Shown here: positions 1-7,136 of the stretch, piece by piece
How the letters are laid out: each line of letters starts with the position of its first letter
Position numbering within the stretch: the first letter of the stretch is position 1
DNA from: an uncultured Clostridia bacterium
GTDB lineage: Bacteria; Bacillota; Clostridia; Oscillospirales; Acutalibacteraceae
Assembly: GCA_947369085.1 (NCBI GenBank)
Contig: CANBJR010000004.1
Location: forward strand, 1 to 64,000
Direction: 5' to 3'
Length of the DNA: 64,000 nucleotides
Made by a program: the position numbers and the translations under genes
The notes under the pieces: model-generated
What the model saw: the letters and a program-made list of their open reading frames with translations, nothing else
Told to the model about the DNA's origin: nothing
Databases searched by the model: none

Positions 1-2
1 AA

Positions 3-677
3 ACAGGGCTTTACTACCTTATGAGCCGTTACTATGACCCTGTAACACACCGCTTCATAAACGCTGACGGTTATTTTCAGTCTGGCAGTAATATTTTAGA
101 TACTAATATGTCTGCGTATTGCAGGAATAATCCTATTTCTTTTGTTGACCCAACGGGTGAATACACTTGGAAACAAATGCAAATTGATATTTCTACAGGA
201 AACTCAGATTATGATATTACATATGTGACCAAAGCTCAGAGAATGGGACTTGCAGAGAACGATGAATTTTTTATAACCAATGACGGATATATATATACTT
301 ATTCAAATGTTTTTTACGCAATCAATAAATCAGTACATATTAGTGCCGGTGCAGGATTTGGAATAGGTCATGGAATTCAAATTTTTGGACCTATAGAAAT
401 AGAAACATATTTTAAAATGAATTTGGTACAAATTGATATGACCCCATCTGGAGATTTTTACGGCGGAACAGGTTGTTCTACAGGAGCAGGAATCCCTTTC
501 TTATCGTGGGATAATTCTGCATTTAGAATGAATGGCACATTATATGCTACTGATAATAATACGATTCCTAATACTTTTTCAATTTTATCACATAACGATT
601 ATAAATTGCTTGGATATTCAGTTGATGTATATGTAAATCTTGATGAGTTTAATAAAGCACTGAGAGGATTAATTTAA
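3..677 (+). CDS. Rhs-family protein, C-terminal end with variable tip (5' partial)
   Basis: The reading frame is open from base 3, so the gene starts outside the window; the track's ATG at 21 is internal. The first residues are the end of an Rhs core (YYDPVTHRFINADGYF, then NNPISFVDPTG). DPTG is the usual boundary between the conserved Rhs shell and the variable C-terminal toxin. The remaining roughly 170 residues are a Gly-rich, probably beta-rich tip (AGAGFGIGHG, GGTGCSTGAG) that I do not recognise. Bases 1-52 match 1674-1725 of the next cassette exactly. The stop codon directly abuts the next gene, a membrane protein that would fit as its immunity partner. This may be the expressed end of a full-length rhs gene. 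The Rhs assignment is firm; toxin activity is inferred. Confidence 0.85.
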   Translation, partial: TGLYYLMSRYYDPVTHRFINADGYFQSGSNILDTNMSAYCRNNPISFVDPTGEYTWKQMQIDISTGNSDYDITYVTKAQRMGLAENDEFFITNDGYIYTYSNVFYAINKSVHISAGAGFGIGHGIQIFGPIEIETYFKMNLVQIDMTPSGDFYGGTGCSTGAGIPFLSWDNSAFRMNGTLYATDNNTIPNTFSILSHNDYKLLGYSVDVYVNLDEFNKALRGLI

Positions 678-1193
678 ATGAAAAATAAACTTAATATCAA
701 TAAATTCAACGTGTTTTCAATTTTAATATTTGTTATATATATATTCTCATTATTTATAAAAGTTCCTTTGAATTTATACACAATAATAATATTTGGATTT
801 ATTATTATTAGTGTAATATTAATTACGCTAATACTATCAATTGATAGTATTAAAAATCCATTATCAAAATTTGAATACAAAAATTACAAGATGCCTATAT
901 TTTATTTTTTGATAAGCGGAATAATTTCAGTTCCAGATCAAATCTTAATTTTTTCTAATAATTTTAATGAATACCAATGTTTACCAATGATATTACTTAC
1001 TCTATTGTGGGTTATCTCATTTTCAAATATTGCAAGCAGTACATATATAAAATTTAGAAGTAAGAACAAAGTAGAAACATTTATACTGATGTTGTTATTA
1101 CTACTGCTAATTATATTCTTATTAGTTAGAACTATATTGATTTTATTTGGTATATTTTGGACTGAAAATTGTAATTTTATTTTGTTAAAGTAG
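678..1193 (+). CDS. Integral membrane protein, candidate immunity protein for the upstream Rhs tip
   Basis: 171 residues, very hydrophobic, with about five likely membrane segments (near 12-28, 33-54, 73-90, 102-122 and 134-160) joined by short Lys/Asn-rich loops. No domain is recognised. It starts on the base after the rhs stop codon, so translation is probably coupled. Its AT content is much higher than in the housekeeping part of the window, suggesting horizontal acquisition. In Rhs and CDI loci the gene directly after the toxin tip usually encodes its immunity protein, and toxins that act on membranes often have membrane-embedded immunity proteins. The role is inferred from position and topology only. 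Confidence 0.65.
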   Translation: MKNKLNINKFNVFSILIFVIYIFSLFIKVPLNLYTIIIFGFIIISVILITLILSIDSIKNPLSKFEYKNYKMPIFYFLISGIISVPDQILIFSNNFNEYQCLPMILLTLLWVISFSNIASSTYIKFRSKNKVETFILMLLLLLLIIFLLVRTILILFGIFWTENCNFILLK

Positions 1194-1225
1194 AACTGTG
1201 GACGGTTATATTTTTTGAAGTTTTG

Positions 1226-1271
1226 TTAGATTTTTGGCGGTTTTGCGTTTTAACAAAACCGCCAAATCTAA
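1226..1271. terminator. Hairpin at cassette border (GGCGGTTTTG stem), likely terminator
   Basis: A left arm ending GGCGGTTTTG (1226-1245) pairs with CAAAACCGCC and flanking bases (1254-1271) around an 8-base loop. It follows the first candidate immunity gene and lies about 50 bp before the next rhs-core repeat. The same stem core recurs at 3163-3196. Confidence 0.7.
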
Positions 1272-1309
1272 AAAAACAAAATCTTTTTTTGCATTTATAA
1301 TGCAACAGT

Positions 1310-1858
1310 GTGCGTATCAGCAAGACAGTTAACGGCGTGAAATACACATATGCATATATAAACGGCTTGCTGATGTATGAAACACGAGGAAATGCAAAAT
1401 TCTACTATTCCTACGATGCAAACGGAACACTGTATTCGGTAAAGTATACGCTGACGGATTCTTCAGATTTAATGACCTACTATTTCACCCACAATTCAAG
1501 AGGAGATATAGTAGGAATCTACAACGGAGCAGGACAGCTAAGAGCACACTATGAATATGATGCATGGGGCAACACGCTGTCTGTAACCGACCAGAACGGC
1601 AACGCAATTACAAGCGCAACACACATAGGCAATCTGAATCCGTTCCGTTACAGAGGTTATTATCTTGATACAGAAACAGGGCTTTACTACCTTATGAGCC
1701 GTTACTATGACCCTGTAACACACCGTTTTGTCAATGCTGACGGTTACTTCCAGTCGGGAGAAAATGTACTTGATTCAAATATGTCTGCTTATTGTGGCAA
1801 CAATCCAATAATGAATTCTGATCCGACTGGACAATGGATAATAAAAAAATGCTATTAA
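1310..1858 (+). CDS. Rhs core fragment of cassette 2 (frameshifted, no ribosome binding site)
   Basis: 182 residues of Rhs repeat-associated core (YYLDTETGLYYLMSRYYDPVTHRF, ending NNPIMNSDPTGQW). The GTG start at 1310 has no Shine-Dalgarno sequence before it, so this looks like a silent cassette rather than an independent gene. Seven residues after DPTG the frame ends at a stop. Reading one base fewer in the A7 run at 1843-1849 carries the frame straight into the ORF at 1890-2381. The core part (1319-1708) is base-for-base the same as 3245-3634. I read 1310-2381 as one rhs cassette broken by a 1-nt frameshift. It could be a sequencing error, a real mutation, or a slippage site. Confidence 0.75.
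   Translation: MRISKTVNGVKYTYAYINGLLMYETRGNAKFYYSYDANGTLYSVKYTLTDSSDLMTYYFTHNSRGDIVGIYNGAGQLRAHYEYDAWGNTLSVTDQNGNAITSATHIGNLNPFRYRGYYLDTETGLYYLMSRYYDPVTHRFVNADGYFQSGENVLDSNMSAYCGNNPIMNSDPTGQWIIKKCY
1319..1708 (+). repeat. 390-bp rhs-core direct repeat, copy A
   Basis: Compared by eye with 3245-3634 (constant offset 1926), no difference was found over 390 bp. The 3' end of the repeat (1674-1708) also matches bases 1-35 of the window, where the identity continues to base 52. Near-perfect identity beside completely different 3' tips indicates recent duplication or ongoing gene conversion. Confidence 0.9.
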
Positions 1859-1889
1859 ATGGGTACAAAAAAATATTATCACCCCAATA

Positions 1890-2381
1890 GTGAAAACTAT
1901 AAAAAATGCAATGTCAAAGGTTAACCTAACTTACACGAAAGGAATTAGTGTTAGTGCTTCTCCAAGTGTCTTTGCTTTTGGAGCCCAGGGAGGAGTATCA
2001 ATAGATACAAAAGGAAATGTTGCAATTCAAGGTACTTTTTCTACAGGTCTCACAGGAGGTAGCCCAGGAGCTGCAGTAACTTCATTTAATACAATAACAA
2101 ATGCACCTAATATTGACAGTCTTAATGGAATGTCTTATCAAATAGGTGCATCCGGGGGAACTGTAATTGAAGGTGTACCAATTGTAGCTATTGCTGATTT
2201 TAATCTTATTCCTGGACAAACAAATAACGATTTGTATTATGGTGGAACTGTAGGAGCCGGTTTTGGAACTCCTGGAATTGAAGGACATGTAACAATGTCG
2301 AATACTGTTACTTGGGATGAAACTAAATTTAATGTTTTTGATGTTGCGGAGAAAATTGATAAAACAATAGAGGAGTGGTAA
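1890..2381 (+). CDS. Variable C-terminal tip of Rhs cassette 2 (separated by frameshift)
   Basis: 163 residues from a GTG that is only the first possible start in this frame; no ribosome binding site precedes it. The frame is open upstream and joins the Rhs core ORF if one A is removed from the A7 tract at 1843-1849. The sequence is rich in Gly, Ser and Thr with alternating polar and apolar residues (GTVGAGFGTPGIEG). This resembles the composition of the first cassette's tip, so both may be beta-rich, perhaps membrane-acting domains. No catalytic motif is recognised. The following gene begins 3 nt after the stop codon, the typical toxin-immunity spacing. The toxin role is inferred from position after DPTG. 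Confidence 0.65.
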   Translation: MKTIKNAMSKVNLTYTKGISVSASPSVFAFGAQGGVSIDTKGNVAIQGTFSTGLTGGSPGAAVTSFNTITNAPNIDSLNGMSYQIGASGGTVIEGVPIVAIADFNLIPGQTNNDLYYGGTVGAGFGTPGIEGHVTMSNTVTWDETKFNVFDVAEKIDKTIEEW

Positions 2382-2383
2382 TT

Positions 2384-3091
2384 TTGAAAGTAAGATGTGG
2401 AATAATTATTTTTTTATTTGCAATAGTTTTGACATTGAGTTTTTCTTTAAATGCTGTTGCTATGACAACAGGTTTTGAAGTTAATCCAGTGGAAACGGAT
2501 AATAATATTGGTATAAAGATTGAAAATAAAGAATATCATTCTGTCTCTATAAAATGTTTTGATGTTAGTGATACAGGATTAATAGCTATCGGAACAGATG
2601 AAGGCAGTGAAAAACACGTAAATCTTTACGATAATAACGGTACATTCAAATATGGATATTCATTTACTGATTACGGAACTTATGGTGTAGGTTTTGATGA
2701 TGAAAATATTTTAATATATATTTCAAGAGGTGAAACAGTTTATTTGGTTGACAGACAAGGTAATTGTCTCGAAAAATGTGATATCATAAATAATATCGAA
2801 AACAATTCATACTGGAATAATGTTGTTTTTGCAAAAACAAAAGAGTCAAGTGGAAATAAGTATTATCTTTCAAAGAGTCCAGGTTTATTGGGTATGGTTT
2901 CTCCGTTTTACTCACGACTGATAAAAAAAGAATTAAATGGAGAAGAAACGATTTTATTAGATGTAAGTAATGAACATGATGTATATATCACTTCATTAAT
3001 TATTGTTTCTATTATAGTAATTAGTATATCTATAGTAGTCGTTAAAAATTTTGGTCAAAAAATAAATCTTCACTTTGATAAGAAATATTAG
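2384..3091 (+). CDS. Membrane-anchored protein with extracytoplasmic domain, candidate immunity protein
   Basis: I place the start at TTG 2384, six bases after an AGAGGAGTGG ribosome binding site; the track's GTG at 2375 lies inside that site. About 235 residues: an N-terminal hydrophobic segment (IIIFLFAIVLTLSF) that may be a signal or anchor, an extracytoplasmic stretch with short repeated turns (TGLIAIGTDEG, DRQGNCLE) reminiscent of WD/beta-propeller-like blades, and a C-terminal membrane helix (TSLIIVSIIVISISIVVV) with a basic tail. It directly follows the cassette 2 tip. Function unknown; an immunity role is inferred from position and membrane topology. Confidence 0.6.
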   Translation: MKVRCGIIIFLFAIVLTLSFSLNAVAMTTGFEVNPVETDNNIGIKIENKEYHSVSIKCFDVSDTGLIAIGTDEGSEKHVNLYDNNGTFKYGYSFTDYGTYGVGFDDENILIYISRGETVYLVDRQGNCLEKCDIINNIENNSYWNNVVFAKTKESSGNKYYLSKSPGLLGMVSPFYSRLIKKELNGEETILLDVSNEHDVYITSLIIVSIIVISISIVVVKNFGQKINLHFDKKY

Positions 3092-3162
3092 CAAATGATA
3101 TGTGTCAAACAACAAGTAAAAAACACAGGTGATAGTTATATATTTGATCTCATAAATTTGAT

Positions 3163-3196
3163 TTCGGCGGTTTTGCATATAAACAAAACCGCCGAA
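3163..3196. terminator. Hairpin at cassette border, second copy
   Basis: TTCGGCGGTTTTG (3163-3175) pairs with CAAAACCGCCGAA (3184-3196) around an 8-base loop. It sits after the second candidate immunity gene and 49 bp before the second rhs-core repeat, the same placement as the hairpin at 1226-1271. A half-copy (ATTTCGGCGGTTT) remains after the third immunity gene near 5012-5024. Confidence 0.7.
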
Positions 3197-3241
3197 TGAC
3201 AAAATTTAAGTCCTGTTTATAGATAAAACACCAGCGTTTTT

Positions 3242-4366
3242 GTGAGCAAGACAGTTAACGGCGTGAAATACACATATGCATATATAAACGGCTTGCTGAT
3301 GTATGAAACACGAGGAAATGCAAAATTCTACTATTCCTACGATGCAAACGGAACACTGTATTCGGTAAAGTATACGCTGACGGATTCTTCAGATTTAATG
3401 ACCTACTATTTCACCCACAATTCAAGAGGAGATATAGTAGGAATCTACAACGGAGCAGGACAGCTAAGAGCACACTATGAATATGATGCATGGGGCAACA
3501 CGCTGTCTGTAACCGACCAGAACGGCAACGCAATTACAAGCGCAACACACATAGGCAATCTGAATCCGTTCCGTTACAGAGGTTATTATCTTGATACAGA
3601 AACAGGGCTTTACTACCTTATGAGCCGTTACTATCGCTTTGTTAATGCTGACGGATATTTTCAATCGGGTGGAGATGTGCTTGATGCTAATATGTGCTCT
3701 TATTGTGGAAATAATCCGATTTCTTTTGTTGGTCCAACGGGTTGTTGCTATTGGGCTGCAGGTAAATGGCGTCATGATAGCTGGGAATATAAAGGCAATT
3801 ATAAGCGAAAACCAGCACCTGGTACAATAAATAGCGATTTAACTCCTATTGTTATTGATGGGACTAATACTGGTGCAAGTATTCTTACAGATGCATTGAC
3901 TAATTCAGCAAAATCTTATGTTTCAAATGCAGCAAGACCAGTTAATATAGGTGCAGGTTCATATGGTAAAAGTTTGGCTTCTCAACTGAATAAAATTGAT
4001 AAATTTAGTTCAGGGGCAACAAAAGTATTCAAAGGTATTGGTAACTTTACTAGTGCGGCAAGTGTAGCGTTAGATGTAGGTACTGGAATATACGATAATA
4101 TTCAAGCTGGTTCTTCATGGGATAAAATTGCTTGCGATGCAAGTGTGGATTTATTTATTTCCGGAGGAAGTGTTCTATCTGCTGGTGCTGCTGGTAGTGC
4201 TATAGGAACTTTTGTAGGCTCGATATGTCCTGGACTTGGCAACATTGTTGGTGCAGGAGCGGGATTTTTTATTGGAGTAGGATTTTATATATTTACTGAT
4301 GTTATACCATATAATGGAAAAACAGCAAGAGCGTGGGCAAAGGAAGGTATAAATAGTTTATGGTAA
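3242..4366 (+). CDS. Rhs core fragment plus variable tip, cassette 3
   Basis: 374 residues. The first roughly 130 are the same Rhs core as cassette 2, and the GTG start again lacks a ribosome binding site. Compared with the other copies, five codons (DPVTH) are missing after SRYY, and the boundary reads GPTG instead of DPTG. Asp residues in this part of Rhs proteins are tied to self-cleavage of the tip in characterised family members, so processing may be impaired. The tip (about 210 residues) ends in small-residue-rich hydrophobic helices (LSAGAAGSAIGTFVG, NIVGAGAGFFIGVGFY) resembling a helical hairpin that could insert into membranes. It overlaps the next gene by 7 nt. Toxin activity is inferred. 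Confidence 0.75.
   Translation: MSKTVNGVKYTYAYINGLLMYETRGNAKFYYSYDANGTLYSVKYTLTDSSDLMTYYFTHNSRGDIVGIYNGAGQLRAHYEYDAWGNTLSVTDQNGNAITSATHIGNLNPFRYRGYYLDTETGLYYLMSRYYRFVNADGYFQSGGDVLDANMCSYCGNNPISFVGPTGCCYWAAGKWRHDSWEYKGNYKRKPAPGTINSDLTPIVIDGTNTGASILTDALTNSAKSYVSNAARPVNIGAGSYGKSLASQLNKIDKFSSGATKVFKGIGNFTSAASVALDVGTGIYDNIQAGSSWDKIACDASVDLFISGGSVLSAGAAGSAIGTFVGSICPGLGNIVGAGAGFFIGVGFYIFTDVIPYNGKTARAWAKEGINSLW
3245..3634 (+). repeat. 390-bp rhs-core direct repeat, copy B
   Basis: Partner of 1319-1708 with no base difference seen by eye. The identity stops exactly where copy B carries the 15-bp deletion (loss of DPVTH), which may mark the end of a conversion or crossover tract. Confidence 0.9.
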
Positions 4367-5001
4367 ATCGAGGCAACATTTTTTCATTTTTAAATTATAA
4401 TTATACGCCATTCAGTAGAAAGCAATGTTTAATAAGAATATTATTGATTTGGATATTGAGTTTGTTGTGCTTGATTGGTAAATTCTCTTTGATTTTGATG
4501 TGTATATTGCTATTTTTTAATATTGTAATTAGTACGGTATTTAGCGTTTTAATAATTAGATTTTCAAACACCAAAATATCACGTTACTTATGTGATGGAC
4601 TGTTTTGTTTATACATAGCAATAATTCTTAACATATCTTCGTATAAGGTTTTAACATTGATAATAACGATAAACTGGATTTTATCTTTGATTTTCTTAGC
4701 ACTTTTAATTTTATGCGTTTGTGTTTTTCTAGTATTAGTTTTTTATTATATCAAGTCAGATAAATATAATATTCAATCAAAAACTAAAAAATCTCTGATT
4801 TTTCCTTTTTTAGGTGCGGGGATTGGTCTAATATCGGCTAAGTTTTTTTTAAAAGATATTGCAAGCGATAATGCTGTTTTTTTAGTATCAATGATTCTTT
4901 TGTTATTATCATTTATAATAAGTATTGGAAGCCTTAATTTGCTTAAAGCCTTTCTGATAATATATTTAAAAAAGTTAGATAATGATATTATTGATAGCTA
5001 A
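4360..5001 (+). CDS. Polytopic membrane protein, candidate immunity protein for cassette 3
   Basis: 213 residues with roughly six to seven hydrophobic membrane segments and basic ends. The ATG start lies within the end of the cassette 3 frame (7-nt overlap), pointing to translational coupling. No family is recognised. It is unrelated in sequence to the other two candidate immunity proteins but shares the multi-spanning, AT-rich, Lys/Asn-rich character. Its position right after a tip with GxxxG-like hydrophobic helices fits an immunity protein that blocks a membrane-acting toxin. This is inference; no conserved motif was seen. Confidence 0.65.
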   Translation: MVNRGNIFSFLNYNYTPFSRKQCLIRILLIWILSLLCLIGKFSLILMCILLFFNIVISTVFSVLIIRFSNTKISRYLCDGLFCLYIAIILNISSYKVLTLIITINWILSLIFLALLILCVCVFLVLVFYYIKSDKYNIQSKTKKSLIFPFLGAGIGLISAKFFLKDIASDNAVFLVSMILLLLSFIISIGSLNLLKAFLIIYLKKLDNDIIDS

Positions 5002-5106
5002 TTATTATAAGATTTCGGCGGTTTAGATTCGAAACAGCTTAAAAAATAAGCCAAATGTTCAAGTCCTACGTACTATTAGTTATACATTATAAAGGAGAAT
5101 GTAAAT

Positions 5107-5430
5107 ATGCGTAAATTATGGAAAATACATATTGGATTAGTAATTGGATTTTTAGTTGCATTTTTATCAGTCTTGTTTTTAGTAGTTGTTTCCGATAAAA
5201 GATTTAATGCATTTATTCCAATGGTAGTGTTTTTAACGTGTGAATATTTGATAATAAATTTTTTGAAGGACGATTTTCTCACAAAAGAATTTAAAGAAAA
5301 AGCAAAGAGAGAGTTTAATGATTATAACTATCGTTCTATAGTAATTTATAGAGGAGTTTTTAAATTTGCATTAGGTGCATGTATAGTGCTTATACCGATT
5401 ATGTGGGCAATGGCTTTTATTACAAATTAA
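5107..5430 (+). CDS. Small membrane protein of unknown function in the rhs array
   Basis: 107 residues preceded by a good AAAGGAG ribosome binding site (about 5092-5097). Two N-terminal hydrophobic segments (LVIGFLVAFLSVLFLVVV and FIPMVVFLTCEYLIINFL), a charged middle (KEFKEKAKREF) and a third hydrophobic segment near the C-terminus (FALGACIVLIPIMWAMAF). It follows a degenerate copy of the cassette border (half of the GGCGGTTTTG hairpin near 5012). I do not recognise it. It could be an orphan immunity gene left after loss of its toxin tip, a common situation in rhs arrays, or an unrelated passenger. Confidence 0.6.
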   Translation: MRKLWKIHIGLVIGFLVAFLSVLFLVVVSDKRFNAFIPMVVFLTCEYLIINFLKDDFLTKEFKEKAKREFNDYNYRSIVIYRGVFKFALGACIVLIPIMWAMAFITN

Positions 5431-5526
5431 TCTAGACAGGGCAAGATTACTGAAAATTTATTGAGATAATCCATAGGAATGTCGTGGTGAATGGATGTAA
5501 TAACTTGCTTATAGGAGGAGGTAAAA

Positions 5527-6009
5527 ATGTACAGTTTGTTTTCTAAAAAATATGAATATGTTTTAAGAGAAGAAAGACAAGAATTTTTAGTTAATTTAAA
5601 AAATGCTTGTGAGAAATCTTCTTTGTATGTAGAGAAATATATTGATAAAGATTTTATAGGAAATGTGACAGATGAAAGTTTTACAATTAAAGCGGTGCCT
5701 TCTTCAGGCAGACGAGGAATTTTTAATCCGATAATATATGGCAGTTTTATTGAAAATAACGATACAAAAAAATTATTTGTCACTATGAAATTTGCTCCGT
5801 TTGACTATGTATCTTTATTAATCGCTCTTTGTTTCTTTTTTGAACTTATAATATATTTGCGTTCATTTGAGAATGACTTAAATTATTTTATTTATTTAAT
5901 ACCACTTTTTATTTTTATAGCTATAAGTGTTTTTGGCTTTTTAGTAGCAAACATTAATTTTAGAGAGGCTAAAGAACGTTTAGAAAGCATTTTGAACAAG
6001 AATATGTAG
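5527..6009 (+). CDS. Membrane protein of unknown function in the rhs array
   Basis: 160 residues with a strong AGGAGG ribosome binding site just upstream. The first 95 residues are soluble and charged, with a short beta-like part (FTIKAVPSSGRRGIFNPIIYGSF), followed by two membrane helices (VSLLIALCFFFELIIYL and FIYLIPLFIFIAISVFGFLV) and a charged amphipathic tail. The layout resembles small proteins with a cytoplasmic sensing or binding domain and a helical hairpin anchor, but no family is recognised. Like its neighbour it may be an orphan immunity gene. Base composition is AT-rich like the rest of the array. Confidence 0.6.
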   Translation: MYSLFSKKYEYVLREERQEFLVNLKNACEKSSLYVEKYIDKDFIGNVTDESFTIKAVPSSGRRGIFNPIIYGSFIENNDTKKLFVTMKFAPFDYVSLLIALCFFFELIIYLRSFENDLNYFIYLIPLFIFIAISVFGFLVANINFREAKERLESILNKNM

Positions 6010-6171
6010 GCAGGTAATATTTCTTCATATAATGGTGCAGGAGTTCAAGTGGGTGCAAAAACAATTGGGTTATCTTATTGTATTAAATCATATTCGCCTT
6101 ATTATGCACATAGTCCGGTTTATGTACAGAGGTTATTACCTTGACACCGAAACAAGTTTGTACTATATAAA
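6010..6171 (+). pseudogene. Decayed Rhs cassette remnant
   Basis: Translation of 6124-6171 gives YRGYYLDTETSLYYI, clearly the Rhs core sequence also present in cassettes 2 and 3 (YRGYYLDTETGLYYL), but the frame then runs into unrelated sequence and a stop. The preceding bases read as a short open stretch (ISSYNGAGVQVGAKTIG) in a different frame with no start. The remnant shows the rhs array once extended further right. Confidence 0.65.
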
Positions 6172-6173
6172 AC

Positions 6174-6206
6174 AAAAATCAGCCGAATTTTTCGGCTGAT
6201 TTTTTA
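6174..6206. terminator. Rho-independent terminator closing the rhs region
   Basis: AATCAGCCGAA and TTCGGCTGATT form a perfect stem with a small loop, flanked by A-rich sequence on the left and a T run on the right. It could stop transcription from either side. Confidence 0.85.
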
Positions 6207-6287
6207 ATTGCTTTAAGAACTTTTAATACCAAAATTAAAAGGACAAATATCTTTCGTTTATGACAGGAAATAACCCAGTTATTTCCG

Positions 6288-7046
6288 TCATATCCTTTTC
6301 TGTAAATAATATCTGCAATGACCTTTCGGGCAATCCTTTAATGTTCCGAAAATCTCATAGCCGTGCTTCAAATAAAAATCCTTTGCCTGAAAGTCAAACG
6401 TGTCGAGATGAATAAGACAGCAGCCTTTTTCTTTTGCAGTATTCTCAACATATTCCAGCATCTTTGAACCAAAGCCTTTATGCCGATAATTTTCGTCAAC
6501 CCACAGGATATCAATATAAAGAACATTCCAGCAGTACATTCTTGCAGCACACCCTGAGATAATATCTCCGTTTGTGTTCAGTATTTTTTTATTTATGTTT
6601 TCAAAATAAATTTGTTGTGTAGCAGGGACTTTTGACAAATTGTATTCAACAAGTTTGTTACAGATATAATCCTCGTCTTTTTTCTTGCAATTGTCAACCG
6701 TAAAATCAACCGAAAGTTCAATACCGATCGCACCGTATTTTTCTTCATGTTCTTTTGAGTAATAAACATACATATCATCGGGCTTTGCATTGTCAATATC
6801 TTCCTTAGTATATCCGCATTTCAGAAGAGGGAGGTTATTATACAATTCAGAAAAATTTTTGAATTTATGCAAAGCTGTTACCGTAGAAAAAATTTTTCTT
6901 CCATTGTCCTCAATATTTGTAAAAACTATTGTATCTCCAATGCTGATTGCTTTTCGTTTTTCGTCATTCAATCTTAATTCAATTGTTTTCTTACCTGAGC
7001 GTATCATTTCAAATGGTTCACCGAACAGATTCATATAATGTTTCAT
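6288..7046 (-). CDS. ASCH domain fused to GNAT N-acetyltransferase
   Basis: About 252 residues. I choose the ATG at 7046 (MKHYMNLFGEPF), which has GAGGG six bases upstream; the track's ATG at 7058 overlaps that site. Residues 1-110 form an ASCH domain (FEMIRSGKKTIELRLND, then IGDTIVF), a small beta-barrel of the PUA-like fold expected to bind RNA or nucleotides. Residues about 120-252 form a GNAT domain with the acetyl-CoA motif in the stretch YRHKGFGSKML and a C-terminal FYLKHGYEIFG. The fusion suggests acetylation of an RNA-bound or nucleotide-type substrate, but this is inferred and the substrate is unknown. The gene stands alone between the rhs array and the ctsR promoter. Confidence 0.8.
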   Translation of the reverse strand: MKHYMNLFGEPFEMIRSGKKTIELRLNDEKRKAISIGDTIVFTNIEDNGRKIFSTVTALHKFKNFSELYNNLPLLKCGYTKEDIDNAKPDDMYVYYSKEHEEKYGAIGIELSVDFTVDNCKKKDEDYICNKLVEYNLSKVPATQQIYFENINKKILNTNGDIISGCAARMYCWNVLYIDILWVDENYRHKGFGSKMLEYVENTAKEKGCCLIHLDTFDFQAKDFYLKHGYEIFGTLKDCPKGHCRYYLQKRI

Positions 7047-7136
7047 TGTATCCCTCATAAATAGACTTACTGATTTAATTATATCATAAACAAGCTTTTA
7101 AAAACAATACTTATGCCTTGTTTCTAAAAAAACTAA

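Noticed and set aside
674-880. Minus-strand ORF of 68 codons
   Set aside because: Antisense to the membrane-protein gene at 678; low-complexity Ile/Asn-rich translation with no ribosome binding site.
1538-1723. Minus-strand ORF present in both rhs-core repeats (also within 3464-3775)
   Set aside because: It repeats only because the rhs core repeats; it is a shadow frame without a start signal.
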